64,000 bases of DNA from Blastomussa wellsi (Eukaryota; Cnidaria; Anthozoa; Scleractinia; Plerogyridae): the NCBI GenBank assembly GCA_947652115.1, contig OX393569.1, positions 21,478,896 to 21,542,895 on the forward strand. The letters run 5' to 3'. Made by a program: the position numbers and the translations under genes. The notes under the pieces are model-generated. The model ran no database searches and had not been told where the DNA came from. It saw only the letters and a program-made list of their open reading frames with translations. Of this stretch, positions 1 through 10,404 are shown piece after piece. Each line of letters starts with the position of its first letter. Within the stretch, counting starts at the first letter, position 1.

Positions 1-131
1 TTTGTTGTTGGGTATTTTTAATGCTGAAGTTTTAAAAATTGATGTTCGTGTCAGCCTTATTTCGATCATTTATAGCAATTTTCTCTCGACGTTTTCATTA
101 ATTTTATTCCTCGTTTTTGTTTCATTTCCAG

Positions 132-158
132 GTCATTACAGACGACCATTAAGAAAAG
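132..158 (+). CDS. 27-nt microexon with GC donor (part of the LamG gene)
   Basis: A polypyrimidine acceptor (ends at 131) is followed by 27 nt coding HYRRPLRK-type residues. The exon then meets AAAAG|GCAAGT, the usual context of a GC-AG donor. It starts and ends in phase 1, exactly as the downstream Arg-rich exon requires. The alternative is a terminal exon ending at TGA 182-184. Confidence 0.4.
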
Positions 159-3100
159 GCAAGTACTATAATGACAATGCATGAATCTTAAATCGTTTTT
201 CTATTCTGAAGATTTCAAAGATGTTTCAATCTGCAACTTTTTTGAAGAACTTGGATTCCTGTCGGCAGGCTGAGAGAATTAGCCAGACCAGAATTAACGT
301 CAACTTCAAATTCAGTCCGGCTCTGCATCATTTATCCCTAGATTATTAATTATTTTATTAATTAATTATTAATTATTTTATCCCTATATTATTAATTGCA
401 TCCCTTTCGAACAACCGAGCGCAACCTGGAGACATATTCTAATGGAGATGGTGATGCAGCGGGTTTATGTCAGATCATCGTACATGCTGACGTATTGCAC
501 TAGATTTTTTCAGTTGTATTTTTTTAAAAAAATAGGTTTCAGTGAGATTTCAACCCAGACCCACAAATGGCCCTCCATTTATCTATGAAGCCACTGGGAA
601 AAGTCAATTACAGTTATGTTATCTATTTCAATCTCCTACCTACAGTTTTCTGGTTTTAGTTTAAAACGCATGCCGAATTCGCATTTGCACGCAATGGAAA
701 ACCGCTTTCAATCTCATTTAACAACAACAACAACAACAACAAGCTTTATTACCAAATTAAAAAAGTTAAACTTAATTTACAACATAATATATTGATACAA
801 AAAAGGTGACATTTACTCAGAATAACTAAGGAGCTAATCGAGCTGAGCTGGTCTTTCTGCAGCAGTTAAAGGTCGCTCAAGGAAAGCAAGGCAGCGAAGA
901 AGAAGAAAGCGAATAAGAGTGCGGAGAAGAAAAATAAGAAGAATAAAAAGAAAACGGGCGCGAATAGCAAAGACAAGAAAACTCAAGAGCAGAATAAATA
1001 GGCGGGTACGACGACTAAGAGGTTTGAGGAGGAAGGCTATGCGAGCTACCCTACGAGCCAGGCGTTTGAGACGATTGGGGAAAATTAGACGACTGCGGGT
1101 GGCAAGGAAAGCGAAACTAGCCCTTGCCAGGAGAATACGGCAAATGAAAAGAAGAATCCGAGCACGCAAATTACGTCTAAGGCGACGACTACAACGACTG
1201 CGCGCCGCAAGACTGCGCGCAAGAATGCGACGAGCGAGAAGACGAGCCATGCGATTGTTGCGATTGAGAATGAGGCGGCGCATGCAAAGACTACGACTAT
1301 TGGCTCAACAGAGGAAGGCGCGTGCTCTCAAAATGGCCAGGTTAAAGCGTTTGAGACGGTATCGAATGTTGGCTAAATTACAAGCACGACAGAGAGCACT
1401 GAGAAGACGAATGATTCTGCAAATAAGACGCAGAATGCTTCAAATGCGAAGGAAAATAGCTCTAAAACAACGAGCGCTTAGGTCGCGGTTCCAGAGAAGA
1501 AAACAGAGGGCAGCGAGATTACGAATCCAAGCGTTTAGAATAAAGGCTCGTCAAGCAAGGATGAGGGGGCAGCTGTCACAAATACGGAAAGTCCTAGTTG
1601 CCTTATCAAAACGAATGGTGTATTTCAGGCGTTTGCGGCGTTATAGGTACTTGGCACGTTTGCGGGTGTACAGAAAACAGCAGATGAAAAGAGCGAGTAA
1701 GGTTCGGGTCAAATGGTTCAGATATCAAAAGCAGTTAGCGGCCCTCAGACGCAGACAACGGATGCTGGCCATGAGGCAACGGCGCGCGCTTCAGAAGTAT
1801 CGAGTATTCCAAAGAAAGAGTAGATTAATGTTCATTCAACAACAGCAGAAGCTCAGAAAACTCTTACAGAAGATGCGTTCACGTCGAGTACGAGGTGGGT
1901 AATAAACGGAAATCAATTAAACTCTTTGCTTGGATTGTTAATGTTCGGTTAGGAGATACCAATTGCAGTACTTGTGATGGTGTGGGTGTGGCCAAGGGTA
2001 TATTTGAAAAACCTCTCCGCGGAGGTTCCGTACGATAGGGGTACTTTTTCCTAGGTATATGAAACTACCATTTGGGTATTTAAAAGGGTCTTTCAAAATA
2101 TCTCGAGCAGATTAAGTGTTTTCAGGAGAAAGGGATGTAGTAATTCGTCTGTGAGCACGTGAAAAGGGGGACTTCCCTTTCAATGGCATGTTAAAGGTAA
2201 GGATTTGGATCTCTGTGTGGAGTCTCGCCGTATAAAATTATTTGAATGATAACTAAATAAAAACTTTTTTACGTTTTATCGCAGTTGGAAAGAAGAGAGA
2301 AGATATTCTCAAGAAAAACCCTTCAACGATGAATTCATCTAAAAAAGTCAATAAAGGAGCTGGCACTGGTAAGCTGGCTTTCGCTAGAATGTGTAGAATA
2401 TTACATTTCTAAATAATGTTCAAATTCTTGAATCTGAGAAGAGTAAACACATGAAAGGTAAAGTAACTTAACGGTTGCAGCATGTGGGTGCTGCGAAGTG
2501 GTCAATTTATTACCCAGTAAATACAAACGCTACCTCAAAGATAGGATTATCCTAGCAGTAGGATGAACTTAGCGCTGACACCAAACGCAGCTCTCCGCGT
2601 GTAGTGCTAGGATCATCCTCTTTCCAATGTAAATGGAGCCTAAAACTCAATCTAAAATGCTGAATAAACAGGATGTAGCTTCGGTTTCTATTCGAGCTTA
2701 ACATAGCACGAAGAAAGATCAGAACGATTTCAAAAATAATCTTTCAACCATTCCCTATTTGTAGCTTCACAACAGTTCCACTCGGCGGAACACTTCTGGA
2801 CTTTTGAAGATTCAGCCGGTAACGTATCCCATGATGCTCTTCAGAAGCGTGTCGCGCGACTTATGGGAGGCTCGCGTGTTGAATCCACAAGTGAGCGAGG
2901 TCACGTGGCCAACACCGGTAAAGGCAGAGGTTGGATCTCCCTAGGAGACTTTAAAGGTAATACGAGTAATTACATAACTACAATTTAGAAAACTAAGGGT
3001 AAATAAGGCGAAGAGTTTTTTACATTCTGCATTGATGCTCTCTCTCCACAGGAAAATGTTTTAGCGATCCGGATCAGTGTAAACATCAAGGAATGACCGT

Positions 3101-3531
3101 CATGGCCTCCCTTAAACTCGACAAGGAAAACTTCCATAAGAAATCCAGCTCGTATTTCTTTTCAAGCGGAGGTCAAACCACCAAGGCTCGAGGATTCGCT
3201 TTCCTTCATCTCCTAAACCGGTACATCGTGATACTCAGCACTAAAGACAAACAGTGGAAGCTAGAAACAAGCGAACTTCCAGATGGGTGGACCAACGTTG
3301 CAATTACTTGGGAAAAAGAAGGTTTACTTAAGCTGTATGTAAATGGAAAGGAAGTATCGAGTGGAAAAGCTATGTCTGTTTCCAGGCCAAAGGATTCATA
3401 CTCTAGTTTGGAAGTTGGACGACCCAACAATTCTCACTCGCCAAACTTCAGAGTACCTTTCAAGATGGATAACATAGCTCTTTGGGAAAAAGCTCTCACA
3501 AGCAAGGAGATAGGCGCACTGGCAAAGAAAG
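132..3531 (+). CDS. Arg-rich helix plus LamG (ConA-like) protein, 5' partial
   Basis: I propose exons 132-158, 863-1894, 2285-2368, 2765-2956 and 3052-3531. All start and end in phase 1 and together form one open frame; the 5' exons lie outside the window. The 863-1894 exon encodes about 344 residues, roughly one third Arg, with Leu, Ala, Met, Gln and Lys and no Pro, Cys, Asp, Glu or His in the part from 919 on. That composition suggests a very long basic helix. A small Lys-rich exon follows. The last two exons encode a LamG/pentraxin-like beta sandwich, with GWTNVAITWEKEG and LYVNGKEVSSG strand motifs and a closing DNIALWEKALTSKEI. The 3052 exon adds a CFSDPDQC cysteine pair. The fold is recognised; the function is not. 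Reading through the donor after 3531 gives a stop at 3579-3581, and AATAAA signals occur near 3833. A better ending may be a short exon at 4817-4863. The link between the Arg-rich exon and the LamG exons is inferred from phase and needs RNA evidence. Confidence 0.6.
159..862 (+). other. Putative intron with AT-rich and AAC repeats
   Basis: No gene is seen here. The segment holds a TTAATTATT-type low-complexity patch at about 343-395 and an (AAC)n run at about 721-742. A good acceptor (GTCTTTCTGCAG) sits at its end. Confidence 0.45.
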
Positions 3532-4444
3532 GTATTAAAATTATCATTATCATTAACATTAGCTTGTGTCAAATAGATTAACGTTATCACCAAATTGTAG
3601 ATCCCTTTTAATGGTTCACTGGTGCTGAATTTGTTACATTTCCTATACCTACTGATTACTTACGCAGCTCATATCCTTTTATATATAAGCCTCTAATTTA
3701 TACTTCTCTTACTCGTTTCCTTTTCCTTTCTTTTTTTCTTTCATTGCTTATTAGTAATTAATTATTTAATCCCATTTTATCCCAATTAGATTTAACGAGA
3801 ACGCCCAAACTGAAAGAAAAGGAAAAGAAAGAATAAAATAAAACCCAAAACATAAATCATTGAGGTAAGAAAGTTATGAAATCAGGAAACTATTCTAAAA
3901 GTACTTGCGAGACAGAACGCAAGATACAACAGGCCTTGGAAGATGGTGAAAACTGCAGTTATATTCTAATTCGCTACCCTGCTCAAACGAATATAAAACA
4001 TTTATCATGTAACAAGCAACCTCAATTGGGGTGTGTCAACACGAGCCGTGTGCGACCCTCTTTATTATGCCTTCATCAACAGAATGGATGGAAATAATAC
4101 AACAAACAGAATGAAAACTCGGAAATGCACAAAATTACAGCAAGAAACCCGACAAAATGATCTAAACTATGCTCGTATAACAATCATTCAGCAGACATAC
4201 AAAACGTGCTAAACCTTTCGTGTAGCAGCATGCAAAAAACTACGTCTAAAAGAAACCCCTGATCACTGGGTATTTAATTTTGAGGGCGTAGGGATGGTCG
4301 TAAGACGCGAATGAATATAAATGAGAACAACTCAAATATTTATAGCCTACCGCTAATGAAGCAAGAGAACAGCATACCATGTAACACCCCAAAGAAAAGG
4401 CTACGCGACCCATGATAAATACATTTACAGATACCATACAACTG

Positions 4445-4695
4445 ACAGTGGGAGGGGCGTTGGCCTAATAGCTAGCGCGCTAGACCGGCTCCGGGTCGAG
4501 CGCTCCGTGTTAGAGCCTCAAAAGGGGAACTGTGGTAGCTTGTGGTGCGTTGTGTTCTTGGGCAAGATACTTTCCTCTCACAGTTCCTCTCTTCACCCAG
4601 GTGTATAAATGGGTACCGGCAAATTTAATGCTGGCTGGGGGTAACCTTGAGGGAGAAGAAATACTCCTAGCCCCCTCATGCTGTCTTGTACTTCC
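4445..4695 (+). repeat. tRNA-headed SINE copy
   Basis: The head (TGGCCTAATAGCTAGCGCGC ... CTCCGGGTCGAGC) resembles pol III A and B boxes. The body contains the phrases TTCTTGGGCAAGATACTTT, TCTCACAGTTCCTCTCTTCA and GGTGTATAAATGGGTACCGG, then GAAATACTCCTAG. The same phrases recur in reverse orientation near 46200 and 51320, so this is a dispersed family. Confidence 0.7.
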
Positions 4696-4816
4696 AAGCA
4701 ACAATATTCCAGAATAATACCAAACACATGGTTCTTAAATTTCATATACATTTATACTTCATGTACCTGTCCATAACATTCGTTTTCATCTTAGTCTTGT
4801 TTTATTTGCTTTTCAG

Positions 4817-4863
4817 GTGTTATCATTACTCACAAGGCAAGACAATTTTTATCTCAGAGATAA
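4817..4863 (+). CDS. Possible terminal exon of the LamG gene
   Basis: A strong acceptor (TTTATTTGCTTTTCAG, ending at 4816) is followed by a phase-1 reading frame of 15 codons (GVIITHKARQFLSQR) and TAA at 4861-4863. It fits the phase-1 donor at 3531/3532, where the LamG domain ends. It would replace the Ile-rich read-through tail that intron sequence otherwise encodes. The evidence is only splice signals and phase. Confidence 0.35.
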
Positions 4864-6623
4864 ACGAACAGACATTCATGGTAACTAGTCTGCCGTGCAG
4901 TGGTTCACATCACGTCCAACCGACAATGAATTAATCTTTTACGTGACTTATATTTCTTAAGACGGCTTCGCATACTGCCCAAAAAATGGCTTTTGTTTTC
5001 TTTCAAAGGCAAGGTCAAATAACATCTATGTTTGAAACCTTTGTTACACGTAACATAACAGGCAGTCAACATCTAGATATTCGCTAAACATCAAAGCCTT
5101 GCTATCTAGCTTCTCTGCAATTGGCTGCTAGTGTCAAGTGATTTACATTGGCCTGTTGTTTTAACCTTGTGTCGAAACCCTGTCCGTAGTACAGGAAAAA
5201 GACAATTTTTCATCCAGTGTATCAAGAGAGAAAATTTTAAGAGAGGTATCTATTGCGTTAATCATCACAAAACAGAACTTTATTGTACGTCATCAGAGTT
5301 TTATTGTATAACACTCGAGAGCATCAAGCACTGGACAATGTAAGATTAGGATTTCACAAAGTGTGAGACAATTTCGTCATTTTATCTAAGGGGAAAACTA
5401 GGCTATGCTAATACTTAATCTAATATTATAAGAAGAATAAGTGCAACTCGTGCTTGTAAAACATAGTTTATACTTCCAAGGCGAAGCTGTTCACTGGAAA
5501 GTACTTGCCGCGAGCGAGGAAAAGTAACTGACCAAGAACATTTCATTTCTTCAGGGGGGGTTGGACATGAATAAAACATACAAAGACTCACTCATTCGGG
5601 AGAGGGGGCTGGGGGCAAGTGCCATTTAGCAAATGAATCAATCCACGACTTTGCAATTCTCATTCGTTAATATTAAAAAGTGCGAAGGCTCGGAACTAAA
5701 CCTAAAAATAGTGCAATGTTACTTACTTAATCCTCTTCGTGCTCGGTAGCACATAAGGCCGACAAAAAAAAAATAGTGCAATGACGTGTTGCTTAACAAC
5801 TTTGTCAAGACGAACCGCAGGCTCAATCATTTATCGGCGTAACAAGTTTTTGCTCCCTCGACTGAGTTCCATGCGGCGAGATCAACGGAGGTTGGCTGAG
5901 GACAGGAAAGGCGGGAAAGAGATTTTGCAAAATATAGTTACTCAATTTTCCTCTCCCCAGTCGCCTCTCGTTTTATTTTCTTTCGCACTATTTTCTCTCT
6001 TTAGTCTGGCTCCTCATTTGGCCGACAGTCTGGCAGCGTGATTCATATTCGCTAATGAAAACTAGAAGCTGCGTAACCCTGCGATCATTATTCGTGATCA
6101 TTATCATGTCCCAGTATTCAAGCGCATGTCAGTCATTCGTAAACACAGTCCGTAACTGCTGTCATGTCACTTCCAGTCTTCATTTTAACATGTACCTGTA
6201 CAAGCTACGAAAAAGACAATGACTAGAAGACAAACTCAATTTCCGCTTATTAATTATTACTAGTGCGTGTTCATAACTCCGAGCGAACGTAATTACCTGA
6301 AAATCACATCGACGAAAGATTGTTTTCTAAACAAGACTTAATGTTATGGATTGAGGAATAATTTTTTAGAATACCAAAGCGCTGTTGGGCAGAAGTTATG
6401 TTCCCTTTATCAAATCTGCTCCGAGAGGAAGGTTTGTTCTCTTTGTGATTTTTTCGTGCATTTTGCTTCTGACGGAAGCGTAGTATTTGTTATAAATAAT
6501 AAGTTTTTTGACGCGTTAAATTTATCTGATGTGACTTCCCTTGCTAATTCAAATCCATTGCCTTGAAAATAATAACCAGTTTGAAAGTGAGGAGAAAGCC
6601 TGCTAGCTGCTAGAACTGTCCCA
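4864..6623. other. Intergenic gap before the SUEL array
   Basis: I see no supported gene. A few short open frames lack splice context or recognisable domains. The sequence is AT-rich with no clear large repeat. The promoter of the first SUEL gene should lie at the right end. Confidence 0.5.
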
Positions 6624-6946
6624 ATGGAGGCGAAGCTTGTTCTTCGCCTTCTGAGCCACCTTATGATTTTATCAGGTAAGTGCACAGGTCCTGGACAGCT
6701 TTGTGCTTGTCTTGTTTGTCTTTATTTATTGTTTTAGTAACCTCCGATCCTGGGCGAAAGAAATCTGCTAATTCCTATGATATCAGGCTCAACATGAATC
6801 ATGACCTCCCCCTTGCAATGCTAACCCCATGTAATCCAAGCATTCCATCTACCCAAAGAAAGACAAACTGGTGCAGTCTTGACGGTCAAATAAATACAAC
6901 TCTAAAATGCTGTGTTATTTGCAGAAATAAAAGTAAACCAAAGTAG
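6624..6946 (+). CDS. Alternative 86-aa secreted peptide from the SUEL-1 locus
   Basis: The signal-peptide exon 6624-6675 can splice in frame to a terminal exon at 6738-6946, which has a strong acceptor (TTTATTGTTTTAG) and a TAG stop. AATAAA lies at 7029-7034, about 85 bp downstream and still upstream of the next lectin exon at 7096. The product would be a signal peptide, a VTSDPGRKKSANSYD start and a five-cysteine C-terminus containing NWCSLDGQ and LKCCVICRNK. I do not recognise the family. It could be an alternative last exon of the lectin gene, a separate mini-gene sharing exon 1, or chance. Confidence 0.4.
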
Positions 6947-8290
6947 CAAGAAGAACGGGAGGATATTAATATTTCGGTTTTTTTTGTCAGTTTTGATCTG
7001 TCGATGTATTCACTACTGCTTTTGAAAAAATAAAATTGCATGTCATGTTAAAGATTTATTTGAAGAGGTTGGTGTCATTAATTTGTTATTATTAGGAATA
7101 GTCTGCGGCACAGTTCATGAAGACAAGAGAACTTTGGACTTGGCAGCAGGTAAATGAAGGAACTTCACTGTTGAATGTGCGTATCCAGTACCATGAATGA
7201 GAGGTCATGCAAACTAGGGGTATCAGACTTTCTATCCGGCCACGAGATAAGAGTCCTAGGACTTTCTTAGCGTGTTGCACTATAGGAAGACTGCTCTATG
7301 CTACTCATGAACTACTCATGGGTATTAAGGGGTCAAAAAGCATACCCTATCCAGCGGCACATCCCCGTATAGTCCATATAAGGGAGTACCACTCTCCCCC
7401 CGCCGGGCATGCGGCAGCGGCATAATCACAATACCCTCGTGTGTCCTGATAATTTTAAGCTTATGCAACACGAATTTTGCAGCAATTTTGATTAATTTTC
7501 TACCTTCGACATACCCCACGGAGTTTAACTCGTGAAATAGTTCTAATATCACGTTTCTTTCATTTTTCCAGATAAACTAGTGACTGTTTGTTCAAAAGGA
7601 AAGAGTCCGCTAACTTGTGAATCCCCCGGATCAGCTATTGCCATTACTGGAGTGTTTTGGGGTCGACAATCGCAAGATATCTGCCCCTCGGAGGATGGTG
7701 ATCCTGTAACAAATTGCCCCACAGCACCCGAAGCCGAACACATTGTCAAGGAAATGTGCGAAGGAATGGGAAGCTGCGTGTTGGAAGGAAAAGCTGACAA
7801 ATTACAGAATGGAAAACATTGTTATGGTGTTCAGAAATACCTTCTTGTTAATTATACATGTGTGCCTCAGAAAAAGGAAGCCATTTTGTGTGACTCGGAG
7901 AGATCGATAATTTCCTGTCCTTCTGATTGGCTACTAAGAGTGAACTCGGCATTCTGGGGCCGCGAGAGACTGGACGTCTGTCCATCTGTAAGAGGACAGG
8001 AAGTCTGCCCTGGGGCGTCAGAGACTGTCTCGAAACTGAGGAGCAGATGTAACAATATTCCATTCTGTCCTGTTCAGGCATTTTACAAGGAGTTACAAAA
8101 TGGAGGTGAAAACTGTCCTCAAATAAACAAGTACCTTGTCATCAACTACAGCTGTCGGCCCAGTCCCGATATAGGACGACGCGGCCAACTCGGCCTCATT
8201 CCTCTATCAGTTTACCGAGGACTCAGAATCAGATCACGAATTTGGAAGCCTAGTGATTTTAAACTGAACGATTCTAAGGATAAAACATAA
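6624..8290 (+). CDS. Secreted double-SUEL lectin 1 (short tail)
   Basis: Exons are 6624-6675, 7096-7149 and 7572-8290, all joined in phase 1, giving 274 aa. Exon 1 is a signal peptide (MEAKLVLRLLSHLMILS). Exon 2 is an 18-residue linker ending LDLAA. Exon 3 carries two SUEL (D-galactoside/L-rhamnose-binding lectin) domains at about residues 40-130 and 132-230, then a basic tail of about 45 residues. Each domain has the family cysteine ladder. The family YGR motif reads FWGR, and the C-terminal DPC.GT.KYL motif reads KHCYGVQKYL or ENCPQINKYL. Such lectins bind cell-surface or microbial sugars outside the cell. This is the first of three tandem paralogues with the same exon plan and the only one whose lectin exon runs straight into its stop codon. 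Ligand specificity cannot be read from the sequence. Confidence 0.85.
7029..7034 (+). terminator. AATAAA poly(A) signal in SUEL-1 intron 1
   Basis: This canonical hexamer lies downstream of the proposed alternative last exon. It would allow premature polyadenylation inside the lectin gene. Confidence 0.4.
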
Positions 8291-10404
8291 GGAGGCAGTG
8301 AATTAAGAATAGAAATTGATTAAAGCTGAATTACGTTTATTTAACCATTAATGTAAATACGGGAAAAACTATTTCCAAATAATGTTTCATAACTTTTGGC
8401 TTCTAATAATTTATGTATGCAACCTTAGAAAACCGGTCATTTGTATTCCCCTGTAAACTAAGAAACTGTTTTTGTAGGTATTAAAGTAAGTAGACTATCT
8501 ATAATTGTTTCTGTTTGCTGCGGTACCGTAATTTTATTAACGTCTTGCCCAAACGAAAACGCTGACCTTGAATGGCCAAATCCCACTCTCTTGCCCAGAG
8601 GTCCCAGATGAACACGAGAGCTACCCCGGTATTTAACACGTGCTAGCTGATTTAACTTGCACTTACATGTCTGAAGGCAACTATGTTTTTTTAACAAATT
8701 ACTCGATAACGTGTGAAAGCCCAATTCCTTGTACGAACTGCTGTATTTTGTGCCGTATGGTCCAAACCGGCGCCTTTTTTCTATGTTAACCTATAATAGT
8801 TGTTTACTGGGAAATTTGGTACGTTATTTAAGTTCTTCAAGGGGTTGTTATTTTTCTTCCAGGGCGCGAAGACGTTTGAAACTAGTCTATATGATAATCG
8901 CTGTGCTTTTCACTGGTAAGCTATTTTTAGAACAAACCTTGCGCGCGAGTGCGGCCTCGTCCAAGCAATTTTCGCTCGTGCCATATGTCTGATATGCAGT
9001 TTGCATATTAGCAATCAGCTTTTAACTGGTAGCCATTTGTGGAGCAGACCGAAATTTCTACAGCACCCCGGTAAAACAGCGAGACTGCAAACAATCGATG
9101 TTTTTCCTCAGGTCGCTTCCCAGAAGACTTTTTTGTCAATTTAAACAGCAAAGCGCCGAAAGCGTGGATTGTCGCGAGCGTGAGCCGAAGACGTTTACTT
9201 GCAGCGAGATTTTTAGCGTCTTTCCTCAGTCTCACATTCTGTCTTGATACTCCTGTTTACTCGCTCCAGGTCTTTCTGTTTTTGCAACCTAGTGTACTCG
9301 GTACCAAATATTTGGCGCTAAATTTGGCTCGTTATGTCTGATATTTGCCAGAAATGTCCGTTTTCCACAAGCTCTCTTTATCCGAGTTCTTTTTTAACGG
9401 ACGGTTACACTGGAATTGGCCGTCAGATGACAGAGGCCTACGGTTTGTAGATACCTGCGTTGGTCGTTTGTAACATTTTAAAGACAGTTCGTTCACAATT
9501 GAAGTGACCGATAAACGGCCCGCAAGAAGCAAAAGCGATGGTGTAAAAGATAAAAAGGCGTTCTTGTTAAACCATTAAAAGAATGATAGCTTTTTGTTCT
9601 CGCACGAGCAAGAGTCATTAGATCACCCAGATCTTATTCTCTACTGGCGAGTCCGATTTATTAGTGACGTCATGCAATTCTTTCATTATTTACATTTTCC
9701 CGTAAAGTCATAAAGACGATCCAGGAAAAATAAGAAAACGCAACGCCAAAAGGCCCTGGAAAAAGGTAACTAGAATTGTTTTGGCTTTCCGCTTTGTTGT
9801 TTGTTTGGGTTTTTACACTTTGTTTTGAAATGAGAATTGCTATAACCTTGGCAAAATAAATCGAGCAAACCAGAATGCGCTTACATTAACCTGTGGTTTG
9901 CTGAGCGTGAAGGATAACCGAAGAAAACTTAACAGAGCTCTGTTTTGCCTCCTGTCTTTCTTAAATATTTTTAAGATGGATGCATAAAAAGTACATTTCC
10001 TTACATTAATTTTTGTGATGTATCGCCTTATGGGGGAAACTAGAGAAACATAGCTGTTTGGTCTACGTTAATCGGAACGAATTGTTGGTGTGCTCTCTGA
10101 CTCAAAGTTTTAACAAAATTTGTTTTTGATTGGGACAAAATTTAACGTTGGACGTACGTTCGGGTACTTGTACTGAATTTTGTTTCAAATGAATTCTAAA
10201 ATGCCTGATTCAGGTGATGGAAAACAAATTTTGACCTGCTCTTAATTTCCAGCCACCCGTCGCTTAAATTGTTTTCAGGTTCCTTCTTCTGGTAGTTAAA
10301 AACCTAACGACAGACACTTTAGTGCCTGTCTCCACCAATTGATTTTCAAATCGGTTTTTCTCTTGGACGTAACATTGTCTCTGTTGTATTTTATAAGGGC
10401 AGTG
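8291..10404. other. Gap between SUEL genes 1 and 2
   Basis: No supported gene. A short ATG frame near 8890 runs into a GTAAGC donor in phase 1 and could be a decayed signal exon, but it is too short to call. The rest is AT-rich, without a repeat I can name. Confidence 0.5.

Noticed and set aside
834..1283. Antisense Arg/Leu-rich frame opposite the Arg-rich exon
   Set aside because: It is a shadow of the codon bias on the plus strand and has no splice support.
867..1900. Plus-strand alternative frame rich in Thr, Ser, Glu and Ala across the Arg-rich exon
   Set aside because: It is interrupted by many TAG and TAA stops. The composition is what Arg codons give when read one base off.
4455..4510. 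Possible tRNA gene
   Set aside because: A- and B-box-like sequences are present, but there is no cloverleaf. The rest matches the SINE family.
8870..8915. Short ATG frame with hydrophobic residues before a GTAAGC donor
   Set aside because: Only about nine codons; possibly a decayed signal exon but not supportable.
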